This document shows, in pieces, positions 52,511 through 61,760 of a stretch of 64,000 nt of DNA; within the stretch, counting starts at the first letter, position 1, and each line of letters opens with the position of its first letter. A program made the position numbers and the translations under genes. Under the pieces are notes generated by a model. It saw only the letters and a list, made by a program, of their open reading frames with translations, was not told the DNA's origin and ran no database searches. Origin of the DNA: Ophiodon elongatus (Eukaryota > Chordata > Actinopteri > Perciformes > Hexagrammidae); NCBI GenBank assembly GCA_016806645.1, contig JACSYO010000469.1:806001-870000 (forward strand), given 5' to 3'.

Positions 52511-55500
52511 AGTTGTCTAGCTTGTTTCACTGCTGAATCTTTCTTCATCTTCTTCCTGTCACAAGTAAAGTGTGTGTTTTTCCTGATATTCAGGTAAAGG
52601 AAAGATGAAAGAGCCCACAGAGCCACAAAGGCCTATCCTGCATCACCTTCATCGCATTTCTTTAAAAGGTTGCAGAGTCAGGCAGGTGAAACAGTTGGGC
52701 CACACTTCTATACGAATCACCATGCCAATCAATATCTAACATCTATTAGCATTGGAAAGCAATATTTCCCCTTTTACCTTGCAATAATTGTGCTTAATGC
52801 TGTGAAGTACCTTATCATAGGTCTGACGGCAAAAGAAAGGCCAGTTACCATGGCGACTGTGAAAGCCATTGGTTTCCTTTTCAGCAGAATAATGAACTTC
52901 TCTCCTCCGTGTGTCACTCTTCCACTCCACTCTCAGCCTCTTCGATTAAATTGGAGTCCACGTGTCCTTGAAATCCCTCATCTCTGCCTTATAATTTGAC
53001 AAACAACAGAGAAAAGAAAACGCAGAAAAAATGTTCAAGGCTCAACAAATGCATCACTTTAAGCCGAGGCGTGGGTGTATCTCACAATCAATACCAAGTG
53101 TATTTAAGTTTAGATGTACTGACAGAAATATGTCCTCACAATTAAAAGCAAATATGTCTTTACAGTTCACATTTTATATTTTGATGATGGAATGTTTTAC
53201 ATTTTCCTTGACTCTATTTAGGTAGTTTACATGTGAGATTATAATAGTAAAATGTTCTCTTGGAAAACCTGTATTTATCAGATTAAATAGCTCTAAAACA
53301 GTCCAAAATATGTTTACGGTCCTTTATAAATCTGCTGCAATTGCTTGTATTTTGGGGATTTTTGGTAGTATGAAAACTGTAAGCTGATGGAAAGCTTGTC
53401 AAAAGTACTTATATGGCTACTCTGTCACATTTAATAATGATGGATGCATGGAGCTGACTTCTCTCAGTAGTCTGAAACGCGCTGCTCACAGACATGTTAT
53501 TTTTTTCTATATTTCGATAATAATAATAAAAAATAAAAAATAAACCGTGCTTCTCATGCCGTGAATCCAATCATTGATTGCACTCGCTATCCACAGCGTC
53601 CTTGAGCACAGACATCCTCCATGCCCGAGGACACAAGTGTCTTGTTCAGTGGTGATGTCTGCAAGCCGGTCGATTAAGGGAAGAAAAAAAAAAAGTCTTG
53701 TAACTAACTCAAGTAAACCTGGAGAATAGACGCACACAGATCTAAATAAGTCCATCAAATATTTCTCTTTCTTTTTTTATCGAAACGACTGCAACTGGTT
53801 GAGATATTTCAGAGAATAAACACGATCTACCCCGTGGCGCATTCTTTTGGTATTTTTAATATGATTATTTGACGTATAGTTATTTATGCTCATTAAAATA
53901 GATGGATGTATTCAGCTACTGTAAAATTAATAAGTACATCTAATACTTTATGTTTAAAAAAATGACGTTTTCGATAAGTTGTTGTCTGGGGCAATATTAG
54001 TAAAATATTTTTAAACATTGATTGATCCTACTGCTTTGTCACAATTGAAGCGACAGCCGCTAAATTGACTAATTAAGATGAAATATCTCCATCCTAAAAT
54101 TAAAAATTAATGTATACCTCAATTAACGGGTCTCAGTATCACTTATCCTGTTATATAGACTGTAAACGACAGACTCGGCAATTTAATGCTTTTAATGCGT
54201 TTTCCCAAAGTACCAACACATGTAGTGCACTAATACGTCAATTATAGCCAGGGCGAAAACACCCTTGTTGCTGTCTTACAGGCGTCGAGAGGGGCCATGG
54301 TGACATATAACTCTGACGTCTTCGACACAATCTTAATACTTGACAAAAGGAAGCATGACCGTCAACTAATATTAGTTATCTTGTAATCTTAAAAATCCTA
54401 CTGGATAACATATTGCAGCAAACGAAAAGCACAAAGCATCCTTTTGAAATTACATTAAAAGGGAAGTTCATCTGCAATGTTTCACTTTGCAATATTTGAT
54501 AATTACGTAAGTGAATAAATAAAACATTTCTCATTATCTTAAAGCATTCTGTAGTTTCAAGGGAACATATAGTTTCTTCAGATTCATAAAGCAATGTGTC
54601 CAATCAGACCGTACAATGCGCATACAGACGCACATAAGGGCAGGTCACCAACATATCCTGTCAGCATGACGTCATCGTTTTAATTATTTAGATGAATATT
54701 TGATTTCATGAAACTATGCCTCCTAAAAGTGACGGTTGAGACGAAGATTTCTAAAATCACAGAATATTACAGCAGTCAGGTGGCAGAGAAACATCAACTT
54801 ACTGCAGACAATCGATGCGACTTCAGTTTATCTGAGTGGTCATTTAACTGTTTCACGAACCCAACAGAGGGAGATTTTTCTGAGCTTCGAGAGAGGGACA
54901 TGTGGCTCAGCATTCAGCGTGACACAAGAACCTGAAAAAAATCACTAAAAAATGTAATTTAGCGCAATTCCATTATATTCAACCCAAATATTCTATTCAT
55001 CCTTCAAGGATGATTTCAAGACCACCAAACTTTCATCAAAGGGCAGAAAGAAGGTCAACAATACAAAGTGAAAGGATGGAATTTGCCCAGAGAGATCATT
55101 CATCATCTCCTTTGCACAATGCACCCGGACAGATCACATGTTATTCTGTAAGCGACAAACAAACAAAGTACTTTGGTAATAACAGGATGTATCTGCTTTT
55201 CTATGTATTTTAATTAGGTTCGCCGTCCCTTTTGACCCTCGTCCGCACTGTGTTGACACCTGCTCTGCAAGTGCAACTCGCAAAGACACTTACTACTTGG
55301 TGTCACCAAGATGCCTGAGTTCAGAAGCTGCTGCAGATATGATCAGACACAAAATAAAAGTGCCTTTACATAAAGGTTTGCTTCCACCGCAGTTGGAACC
55401 AACCCCAGGTCGATGGATGCGTGCACGAGCTCTCACGTTGGCTCTACAGGTTTGTGTTTCCGGGGTTCGGTTATAATGCGAAATACTTCCCAAGGACAGA

Positions 55501-55638
55501 GCGTCTGCTCTGCAGCTTTGCAGGTTTAATGACCATCTTACCGTGTTTGTGTCGTTATGTGTGATATCTTCTTCTGGCCTTGTTCTTTGTCTGTTAGACG
55601 GCGCCGAGGGCCTAAAAACCCACACATTTTTGTGTGTG

Positions 55639-55654
55639 TTTTTTTTTTTTTTTT
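55639..55654. repeat. Poly(T) tract
   Basis: A run of about 16 T following a short GT stretch. Confidence 0.85.
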
Positions 55655-56169
55655 ATGTTTTTGTAATATACCTGCATAAAGTTTTCGAACTTATTTACTT
55701 GAGACACCCAGCTGAGTCGTCGAGCTCCCTGGCCTGCTGCTGAGTGCGACTTCCAGTCAACGTGTCGCCACAGGGAGGCGCTCACAAGCTTACATCACGG
55801 GAGTGAAACAGGTCAAATGTTGAAAAGGAAACACAGAGCTGACTTCTTAGCAAACAGTTTGAAACCTTGGATTCATTTGAATTTCTAACAATGAGATCAC
55901 GTGTCAAATTAGCAACTTTTTGTCACCTTTATCAGTTTTACTTTAACATGAAGACAAAGGGACTGTTTGTAGGCCTGCTGGTGAAAGTTAACATGTAACG
56001 GGTTCGCAGCCAAACGTCTGCCATGACCTTCAATTCTGAGAACAAAAAGTAAAACAACTCGGAAATGACTAGCAGTGCTGATAATCTGTTTGTGATCTAT
56101 GATTGTTTGTATATTATTGACAATGGAGTAATATTTCCAAACAACCCCAACCCTTGTAATTTATACTAT

Positions 56170-56199
56170 AATTATTATTATTATTATTATTATTATTAT
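56170..56199. repeat. (ATT)n trinucleotide repeat
   Basis: About ten ATT units, with a second shorter run of the same motif at about 56243-56260. Confidence 0.9.
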
Positions 56200-58200
56200 A
56201 ACCCTTAAGATCACTACTGGGTACCACTCCATTACGGTTATGATTATTATTATTATTATTTTTTATAAATAGAAAACGTTCTCTTTGAATGGGTACAAAC
56301 TTGAATTGACAAACTTAACATTATTTAAAATTCCTGTCAAATATATATAGACCTATAAAACCTATTAATAAAAATGTGGAGTTTTAGCTGTTTATTTATT
56401 TAGTTAACCAAGATCAATCAAGATTCAAAGGGTTTATCCTATATGTTTGGGGCTATACGCATTGCTCTTTGTCTTTAGATTTCCAATGAAAAATATTGTT
56501 GTTGTGTAAGACACATGTTCTGCTTTCACTTCCCAAGCACTCTATCTATTCGGAGCAAGACGAGCCAGTTTCAGTCTGGCTCAACACGAGTTGTACAGTT
56601 TGCACAAATTACATAATTTCATCACTTGACATAACTCTTTTCATGAGGCCGAGTTGACGAAGAAATTGGAGCTTAATGGTGTCGTGGGTGATTTCTCAGT
56701 GACATTCATTTCATAATCAGCTGATAATACATGACATACAGTAAACACCAGTTACTCATGATGTAACACTTTATGATACATACCAAACTGTAGTTACAAA
56801 AACATCTTAGTGCTCGTACTTAATATCACGAGAACCATATGACACACAGAACTTTATGGATACATCGGCTCCAGCATTGGAGGGTGGAGGGACAAATGCT
56901 CTGTAGCATTAAGTAAAACATTCCAACACTGTTTTCACATCCTGCAAAGACATCAAGGAGTTCACTCTAAATTGCTGTTAGAAAAGGGGGCTTAAATTCC
57001 AAGCATCAATCCCAAAGGTAAAATTGTAAAAAGGAAAAAATCCCCTATCCCACTACTGAGGCGTAGGTGGTTTGAACATATCTGGCTTGTCTAGAGCAGC
57101 CTCTTTGCTTTTCTCCATGGTTGAGCAAAAGACAGCTGTGAAAGTTGAAGGACAAAAACAGCTGGGACCCGGCGCTGCACTGGCTATAGCTGCAGACATT
57201 GTTGATACAACAGGAAGGATTGCCTCATAATTGCCTCATTTCTGACATAATAGTTCGGTCGTTTGTCATCTTTGGTTGGATATTATCTGGAATATTTGGA
57301 TCAATGAGTGTCTGATTGATGACAACAATCCACTGACTAAATATTCTATGGATTACTTTAATGCACCTGTGACCGCCAGTGTCAAACTCTTTTACCCAGG
57401 TGTCTCAGATTCTGTTAAAATAATTTGAAAGTGAAACTATTCCAAAGAAGAACAGTATACAGTAGCTTATATACTTTCTATTTTGACTTGCGTTTGATGT
57501 AATGTACCCTTTGTGGTAGCAAATGGGTTAACTCTTCCCATTTTGACCATCATCTTACAAGCGCAGTATTCTCAAGGAAGTGAGGCGAATTGAAACACGG
57601 TCTTTATGCCCGTTGAACACAGGCATTACAGAAGTTTAATGGAGGGAAGGCATTTACTGGAAGTGAATGTTACAGTAAACTGATTCTCTTCCAAACCTGC
57701 TCTCAGTGCAAAAAAAATAATCAACCATGTGCTTATGAATGGGCTATTAGAAATGTTAGTTTAGCCTGGAGCAGACATCTTTAATACAAGTTTATTACTT
57801 CTATAGTGACTGATTTCGGTGACTTGCCACTCGGCTGGGTGCGGTAGAAGATCCTGTTCCTTACTCGCTTTTACAAAGGGATTCCAGGCCGTTCGTATCT
57901 TTGGGTGAGGTTCCCGTTTAATTATAGTTCACAACTGACAATTGGCTTGATATCTTTTGGTTTCCCGGTCTCCCTCTGGTGTGTCTTGTTTGCGGTAAAA
58001 ACCGTGCGATCTCCCCGTCACCCATGCATCATTACATCTGTCAGTTGCACCTGTACCCCATATATAAACTACCTGTCACACTAATACACACTGCCACCCG
58101 TGGTCAACCTGAGATAGGCTCCACATTCACACATATAATACACAGACATAACTAATGGCTCCACAACTTCAGTATTCTGCAATAAATGTCCCACTATGTC

Positions 58201-59289
58201 TTAAAAATCGTCACTGGCTTTTAGGGCTGGGTTCTTATAGACCAGCGCGATGCCTTGCATGTTACTCGGCTGTGTTTGTGCCCGTTCGGGGGTTTGGCTG
58301 CTTGTCGCCTGTCTTTTTCCCGTCAGAACAGACATCATTTTGGACCGGTAGTGATCCCCAGCCAGGAAATACAGAATTGGGTCAATACAGCTGTTGATGC
58401 TCGCCAGCGGCCTGGTGATCTTGTAAGTAAAGTTCACAATGTTGAGGATTTCACAGTTGAGGTCTAACACACGGGCGGTGTAGTAGAGCGTCCGGGTGAT
58501 GTGAAATGGGACGAAGCTCACAGCAAACACCACCAACACCACGATGATGAGCTTGATGGACTTCTGACGCGAGGCGGCGCCCTGCTGGCTGTCAGATAAC
58601 CCCCGTCTGGGTCGGCACAGGGTCCGCGCCATCAAGCAGTAGCACACCACGATGACCAGGAACGGGATGCCAAATAGGAGCACCATGACGACGGAGCTGT
58701 AGTCCACATACTCCTCAAAGGCCTCCTGGCTGGTTGTGTCGTGGCACAGGGTGTCATTGTCCCTCCTGGAGGTGGTGACGAAGATAAGGTTGGGCACCAG
58801 GCACACGCTCACCACAGCCCACACCATGCCGCACACCAGGTGGGCATGGCGGGGCTTCACCATGGTCAGCGCCTTGATCGGGTGGCAGATGCCCAGATAG
58901 CGGTGCACGCTGATGCAGGTGAGAAAGAGGATGCTGCAGTAGAGGTTGGCATAGAAGAGGAAGCGCACTATTTTGCAGGCAGCCACTCCGAAAGGCCAGT
59001 GACTGCGGTTGGCGTAGTAGTAGATGAGGGTGGGCAGGGAGAACACGTACAGGAAGTCGGACAGGGCGAGGTGGAACATGAAGACCGTACTGGTGTTCCA
59101 CGGACGCATCTTTAAGAACAACCACAAAGCCGTAGCGTTGAGCACCAAGCCGATCACAAACACCAGACTGTACGACACAGGTAGCAGGATGTATTTGAAC
59201 TCCTCGTCAAAGCGACAGCTGGAGTTGAAGATTGTGACGAACACCGCCGACTGGTTGTGCTCACCAGGGCTGCTGATGACCGTTTCCAT
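58201..59289 (-). CDS. p2ry4: P2Y purinoceptor, P2RY4-type G-protein-coupled receptor (complete)
   Basis: A 362-residue seven-helix receptor of normal family length. Approximate helices are 34-58, 68-92, 104-126, 148-170, 198-222, 245-270 and 286-309. Visible hallmarks: N-glycosylation sites at N12 and N22; cysteines C105/C182 and C25/C279 for the two extracellular disulfides of P2Y receptors; an HRY in place of DRY after TM3 (CISVHRYLGICHP); the nucleotide-binding HxxR in TM6 (H263, R266); R293 at the top of TM7; and DPILY in TM7. The family senses extracellular UTP/ATP at the plasma membrane and couples mainly through Gq to phospholipase C. The start has an optimal context (ACCATGG). RFDEEFKYILLPVSY and the CHDTT loop fit P2RY4 better than P2RY2, but that assignment is by eye. 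No defect is visible. Confidence 0.92.
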   Translation of the reverse strand: METVISSPGEHNQSAVFVTIFNSSCRFDEEFKYILLPVSYSLVFVIGLVLNATALWLFLKMRPWNTSTVFMFHLALSDFLYVFSLPTLIYYYANRSHWPFGVAACKIVRFLFYANLYCSILFLTCISVHRYLGICHPIKALTMVKPRHAHLVCGMVWAVVSVCLVPNLIFVTTSRRDNDTLCHDTTSQEAFEEYVDYSSVVMVLLFGIPFLVIVVCYCLMARTLCRPRRGLSDSQQGAASRQKSIKLIIVVLVVFAVSFVPFHITRTLYYTARVLDLNCEILNIVNFTYKITRPLASINSCIDPILYFLAGDHYRSKMMSVLTGKRQATSSQTPERAQTQPSNMQGIALVYKNPALKASDDF

Positions 59290-59423
59290 GGTGATGAAAC
59301 TTCTCCCTGAAGCACTTTCAAGCCAGCAGGTGGCCGAACCTTTGAAGGAAGAAGAAACACTGAGCTATGCAGACTTTTAGATTGTTTAGAAAGAAAACAC
59401 ACACTTAGATTTACTAAAACTAA

Positions 59424-59650
59424 AAAGATTAGTCGATTAACTGATGAGTCAATTGACACCAAACGAATCTGCAATTTACACAAAATCATAATTTTCAGAT
59501 TCCTGCTTTTCTCTGTTTTATATAATTATAAACTGAATCTCTTTGGGTTGTGGACTGTTGGTTGGACAATTGATAATGTCACCTTGGGATCTAGGAAATG
59601 GTAAAAGCCATGTTTCACTTTAGAATCTTATAGAACAAATAATTCATCAA
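59424..59650 (+). repeat. Dispersed teleost repeat ('ATTAGTCGATTAA' family)
   Basis: Begins with the degenerate GATTAGTCGATTAA motif and continues through a TTCTCTGTTTTATAT segment and a TTTGGGTTGTGGACTG segment, a combination I recognise as a common interspersed teleost repeat. A more decayed inverted relative lies at about 27275-27576. No coding capacity. The class is not determined from this copy. Confidence 0.6.
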
Positions 59651-59699
59651 AGATCAATACTTAAGAGTCACACATTTTGTTTCGTAGTCTGTGTTTAAC

Positions 59700-60112
59700 A
59701 GTGGTGGGATAAGTATCCAGATCCTTTACTTAAATAAAAGTAGTGCCACAGTGTAAAAAATGTGTGTTTCTTACATTAGTCCTGAAGCACAGTCGTATCA
59801 GAAATATATACTTAAAGTATCAAAAAGTTAAACTAGTCACTGCAGAAAGACCCCTTTCAGAGTGCTGTATGAATACTATATACATTATATTATTGGGTTA
59901 TTATTATTACAGATGCATGTACGGTGTGGGTGCTAGGACGGAGATATTGTAACTGCTATATTTACTGTTGAATAATGTTTCATTTAAATTACTATTCCCT
60001 ATATAGCTTTAAAAGAAATGTAGTGCAGCAAAAAAGTTGGCTGAACTATTTCACTCTGACTGACAGAGGAGCAGAGGTATAGAGTGAGTGGGTGGAAATA
60101 CTCGTATCTTAA
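59700..60112 (+). repeat. Dispersed teleost repeat ('GTGGTGG...TTTACTTAAATAAAAGT' family), degraded
   Basis: The left end reads GTGGTGGGATAAGTATCCAGATCCTTTACTT-like (59702 onward), followed by TACTTAAAGTATCAAAAAGT. Later segments, GAGCAGAGGTATA and GGTGGAAATACTCGTA, match the distal part of the same family. It is probably non-autonomous. Inverted and partial relatives lie at 7318-7785 and 25654-25930. Confidence 0.6.
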
Positions 60113-60222
60113 TGCACAAGCAAGGGTTTGTACCACGGTTGTTTTTCCCACGTGTTAAACATAGTTGTCCTCGCGCACAGGAACATAAAAGCAGAGTTAT
60201 CGTGACTCACGGGGCTACTCAC

Positions 60223-60480
60223 CCCGAACGGGATCCGAAAAACAGCGTTGAATGAGCGGCTCTTGATCCCGTCGTCTCCGAGAAGTCGTCTCAACTCTTC
60301 AGCCGAGCCCCATGGCTGCTCTCCTCTCTCCAGCTGGCACACATTAGATACGCTCTGGAAGTTGTGTTTCAGCTCAAGTCGTGCTGTTGGAGTCCCGTGG
60401 AAGAGAAGCAGAGAGAGGCAGAGACAGGCCGAGACAGGCCGAGGGAGGCGGGCGGCACTGAGCGCAGGGGACGCGGAGAG
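60223..60480 (-). other. p2ry4: Probable non-coding first exon (5'UTR) of p2ry4
   Basis: On the minus strand a strong splice donor reads G|GTGAGTAG, with the intron starting at 60222. A plausible acceptor (pyrimidine-rich, ending CAAAG) at 59340-59341 would place only 50 bases of leader before the p2ry4 ATG. The exon body is more G/C-rich than its surroundings. Single coding exon plus one upstream non-coding exon is a common arrangement for P2Y receptors. The upstream edge at about 60480 is approximate. No transcript evidence is available here. Confidence 0.5.
60299..60313 (-). promoter_or_regulatory. Short upstream ORF in the putative p2ry4 leader
   Basis: Within the proposed 5' exon an ATG in strong context (G at -3, G at +4) opens a four-codon frame (Met-Gly-Leu-Gly-stop). 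Such minimal upstream frames can lower translation of the main frame. A second, weaker ATG at 60342 opens a longer frame through the donor site. Both depend on the exon model being right. Confidence 0.35.
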
Positions 60481-60849
60481 CTCACCAACACCGGAGGACT
60501 GAAATGGGAAGTCTCACTGCGGAGTGCACAAAACAAAACAAAACCGCCGCCCCAAAAACAATCCTCAGTGTGCAAGTCACCTTCAAGCTCATTTACACAT
60601 TAACAATGAGCACGAGATGTGCTCATTAAAATAATGCAATATGGAATAAGTCACACAACAGCCACACTTTTAAAATACTTTTTTACATGTTAACTAATGA
60701 AGAACCAGCTCTCTAACACTGAATAACTGAGATTGTGATACTTTTTTTTATGTATATATCTACATTATATATTTAAATATTTATATTAAGTGATATATGT
60801 GAGTATGTCTTCCACCATTGGTATTATGTGTCTCGTTGCCCCTGATAAC

Positions 60850-61345
60850 CGTCCACCTTTCTGGAAGATCATGAGAAGCTACTGCGTCCTCTCCCATTTA
60901 GTGAACATCATCCAGCAGTTCAAAGGCTTTTTCTGCACTGTGGGAGAAAGAAGCTTTGTTGTAAGATCTGGAGTCCGCCATGGATGTGTTAAGTCAGCAC
61001 TATTGTTCAACCTAGAGTGGTCAAGGTAAGACGATCTGATGGACCCTCTGTTACATATACGTACACGCATTTGAAAGAAAAGAAACCAGACTCCAGTTCT
61101 GTGGAGAACGTAAAGGACTGGTGATCCAGGACAGTAAAACCAGAGGCATGCCCATCGATACACCAACAGTAATAACAACAGAGCAACAGGTCAACACTAC
61201 TCTACGGTGCAGAATGCTGGGGAAAAAAGACCAGGACAGGACAGTCAAACTAACCACCTTTCAAACATTGTGCCTATGTAGGATCTGGCCAAAGACCATC
61301 TACAGTAAAACCCTCCTCAAACTCACCCAGCAGGATATGGTGAAT
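60850..61345 (+). pseudogene. LINE reverse-transcriptase remnant, 5' part (broken)
   Basis: Translated fragments resemble non-LTR reverse transcriptase: LWKIMRSY-like and LVNIIQQF, then SGVRHGCVKSALLFNL (the GVRQGC...LLFN block of the palm domain). Farther on come a QDSKT segment and a LYGAECW-like block near 61200-61225, followed by FQTLCLCRIWPKT. The stretch expected to hold the catalytic aspartates between these blocks is missing, and stops and frame changes interrupt the frame. It is inactive. The clade cannot be settled from these pieces. Confidence 0.7.
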
Positions 61346-61651
61346 GGTAAATGGACTGTATTTATACAGCACTTTTTTAAATCTTAGCGACCACTAAAAG
61401 GGCTTTACAACACAAGGCCAGCATTCACGCATTCACCCATTCCACACACACACACACACACACACACATTCATACACTGGTGGCAGAGGCTACCGTACAA
61501 GGTGTCCCCTGCTAAATATTCACACGCACATATTTTGGGTTCAGTATCTTGCCCAAGGACACTTTGACATGTAGAATGCAGGGGCCAGGATTCAAAACAA
61601 CGACCTTCTGATTAGTGGAAGACCGCTCTTTCCCTAAGTCACAGCCACCCC
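61346..61651 (-). mobile_element. tRNA-derived SINE inserted in the LINE remnant
   Basis: Read on the minus strand the head begins GGGGTGGCTGTGACTTAGGG (A-box-like), with a B-box-like GTTTTGAATCC near 61590. It is followed by a segment containing GTCCTTGGGCAAGAT, a CA/GT tract and a tail ending CAGTCCATTTACC at 61346. This is a widespread teleost element. It interrupts LINE-like coding sequence that resumes beyond it. Confidence 0.7.
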
Positions 61652-61760
61652 TTGATGAGAATAACATGACGCAGGACGAAAGAGAAAGAACTCCAACTCC
61701 ACCGACAGAGCTGTGCAGAATGAATTGGAAGGACTTTGTTGCTGCTCTATGCCTCAATGG
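61652..61760 (+). pseudogene. LINE remnant, 3' continuation after the SINE
   Basis: The plus-strand frame reads ...ELCRMNWKDFVAALCLNG. The W..FVAALC block resembles the extreme C-terminal end of several LINE ORF2 proteins. Its order and strand agree with the fragment at 60850-61345, so the SINE most likely split one LINE copy. Confidence 0.5.

Larger units (their letters stand above)
41016..58200. other. Gene desert between the sox3 upstream region and p2ry4
   Basis: No recognisable gene in 17 kb. It holds microsatellites, the motif-dense blocks listed at 43930-44470 and 51760-52060, a hairpin at 50653-50709, and a less A/T-rich stretch at about 55210-55800 with several CG dinucleotides whose frames have no similarity I recognise. 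A minus-strand AATAAA at 57791-57796 could serve the p2ry4 3'UTR. Confidence 0.5.
59340..60222 (-). other. Putative p2ry4 5'UTR intron, mostly repeat DNA
   Basis: Defined by the donor at 60222 and the acceptor at 59340-59341, giving 883 bp. Two dispersed teleost repeats fill most of it (about 59424-59650 and 59700-60112). No exon-like sequence is visible between them. Confidence 0.45.

Noticed and set aside
58741..59115. A 124-codon plus-strand frame and a minus-strand shifted frame inside the receptor
   Set aside because: Both overlap p2ry4 and are explained by its composition.
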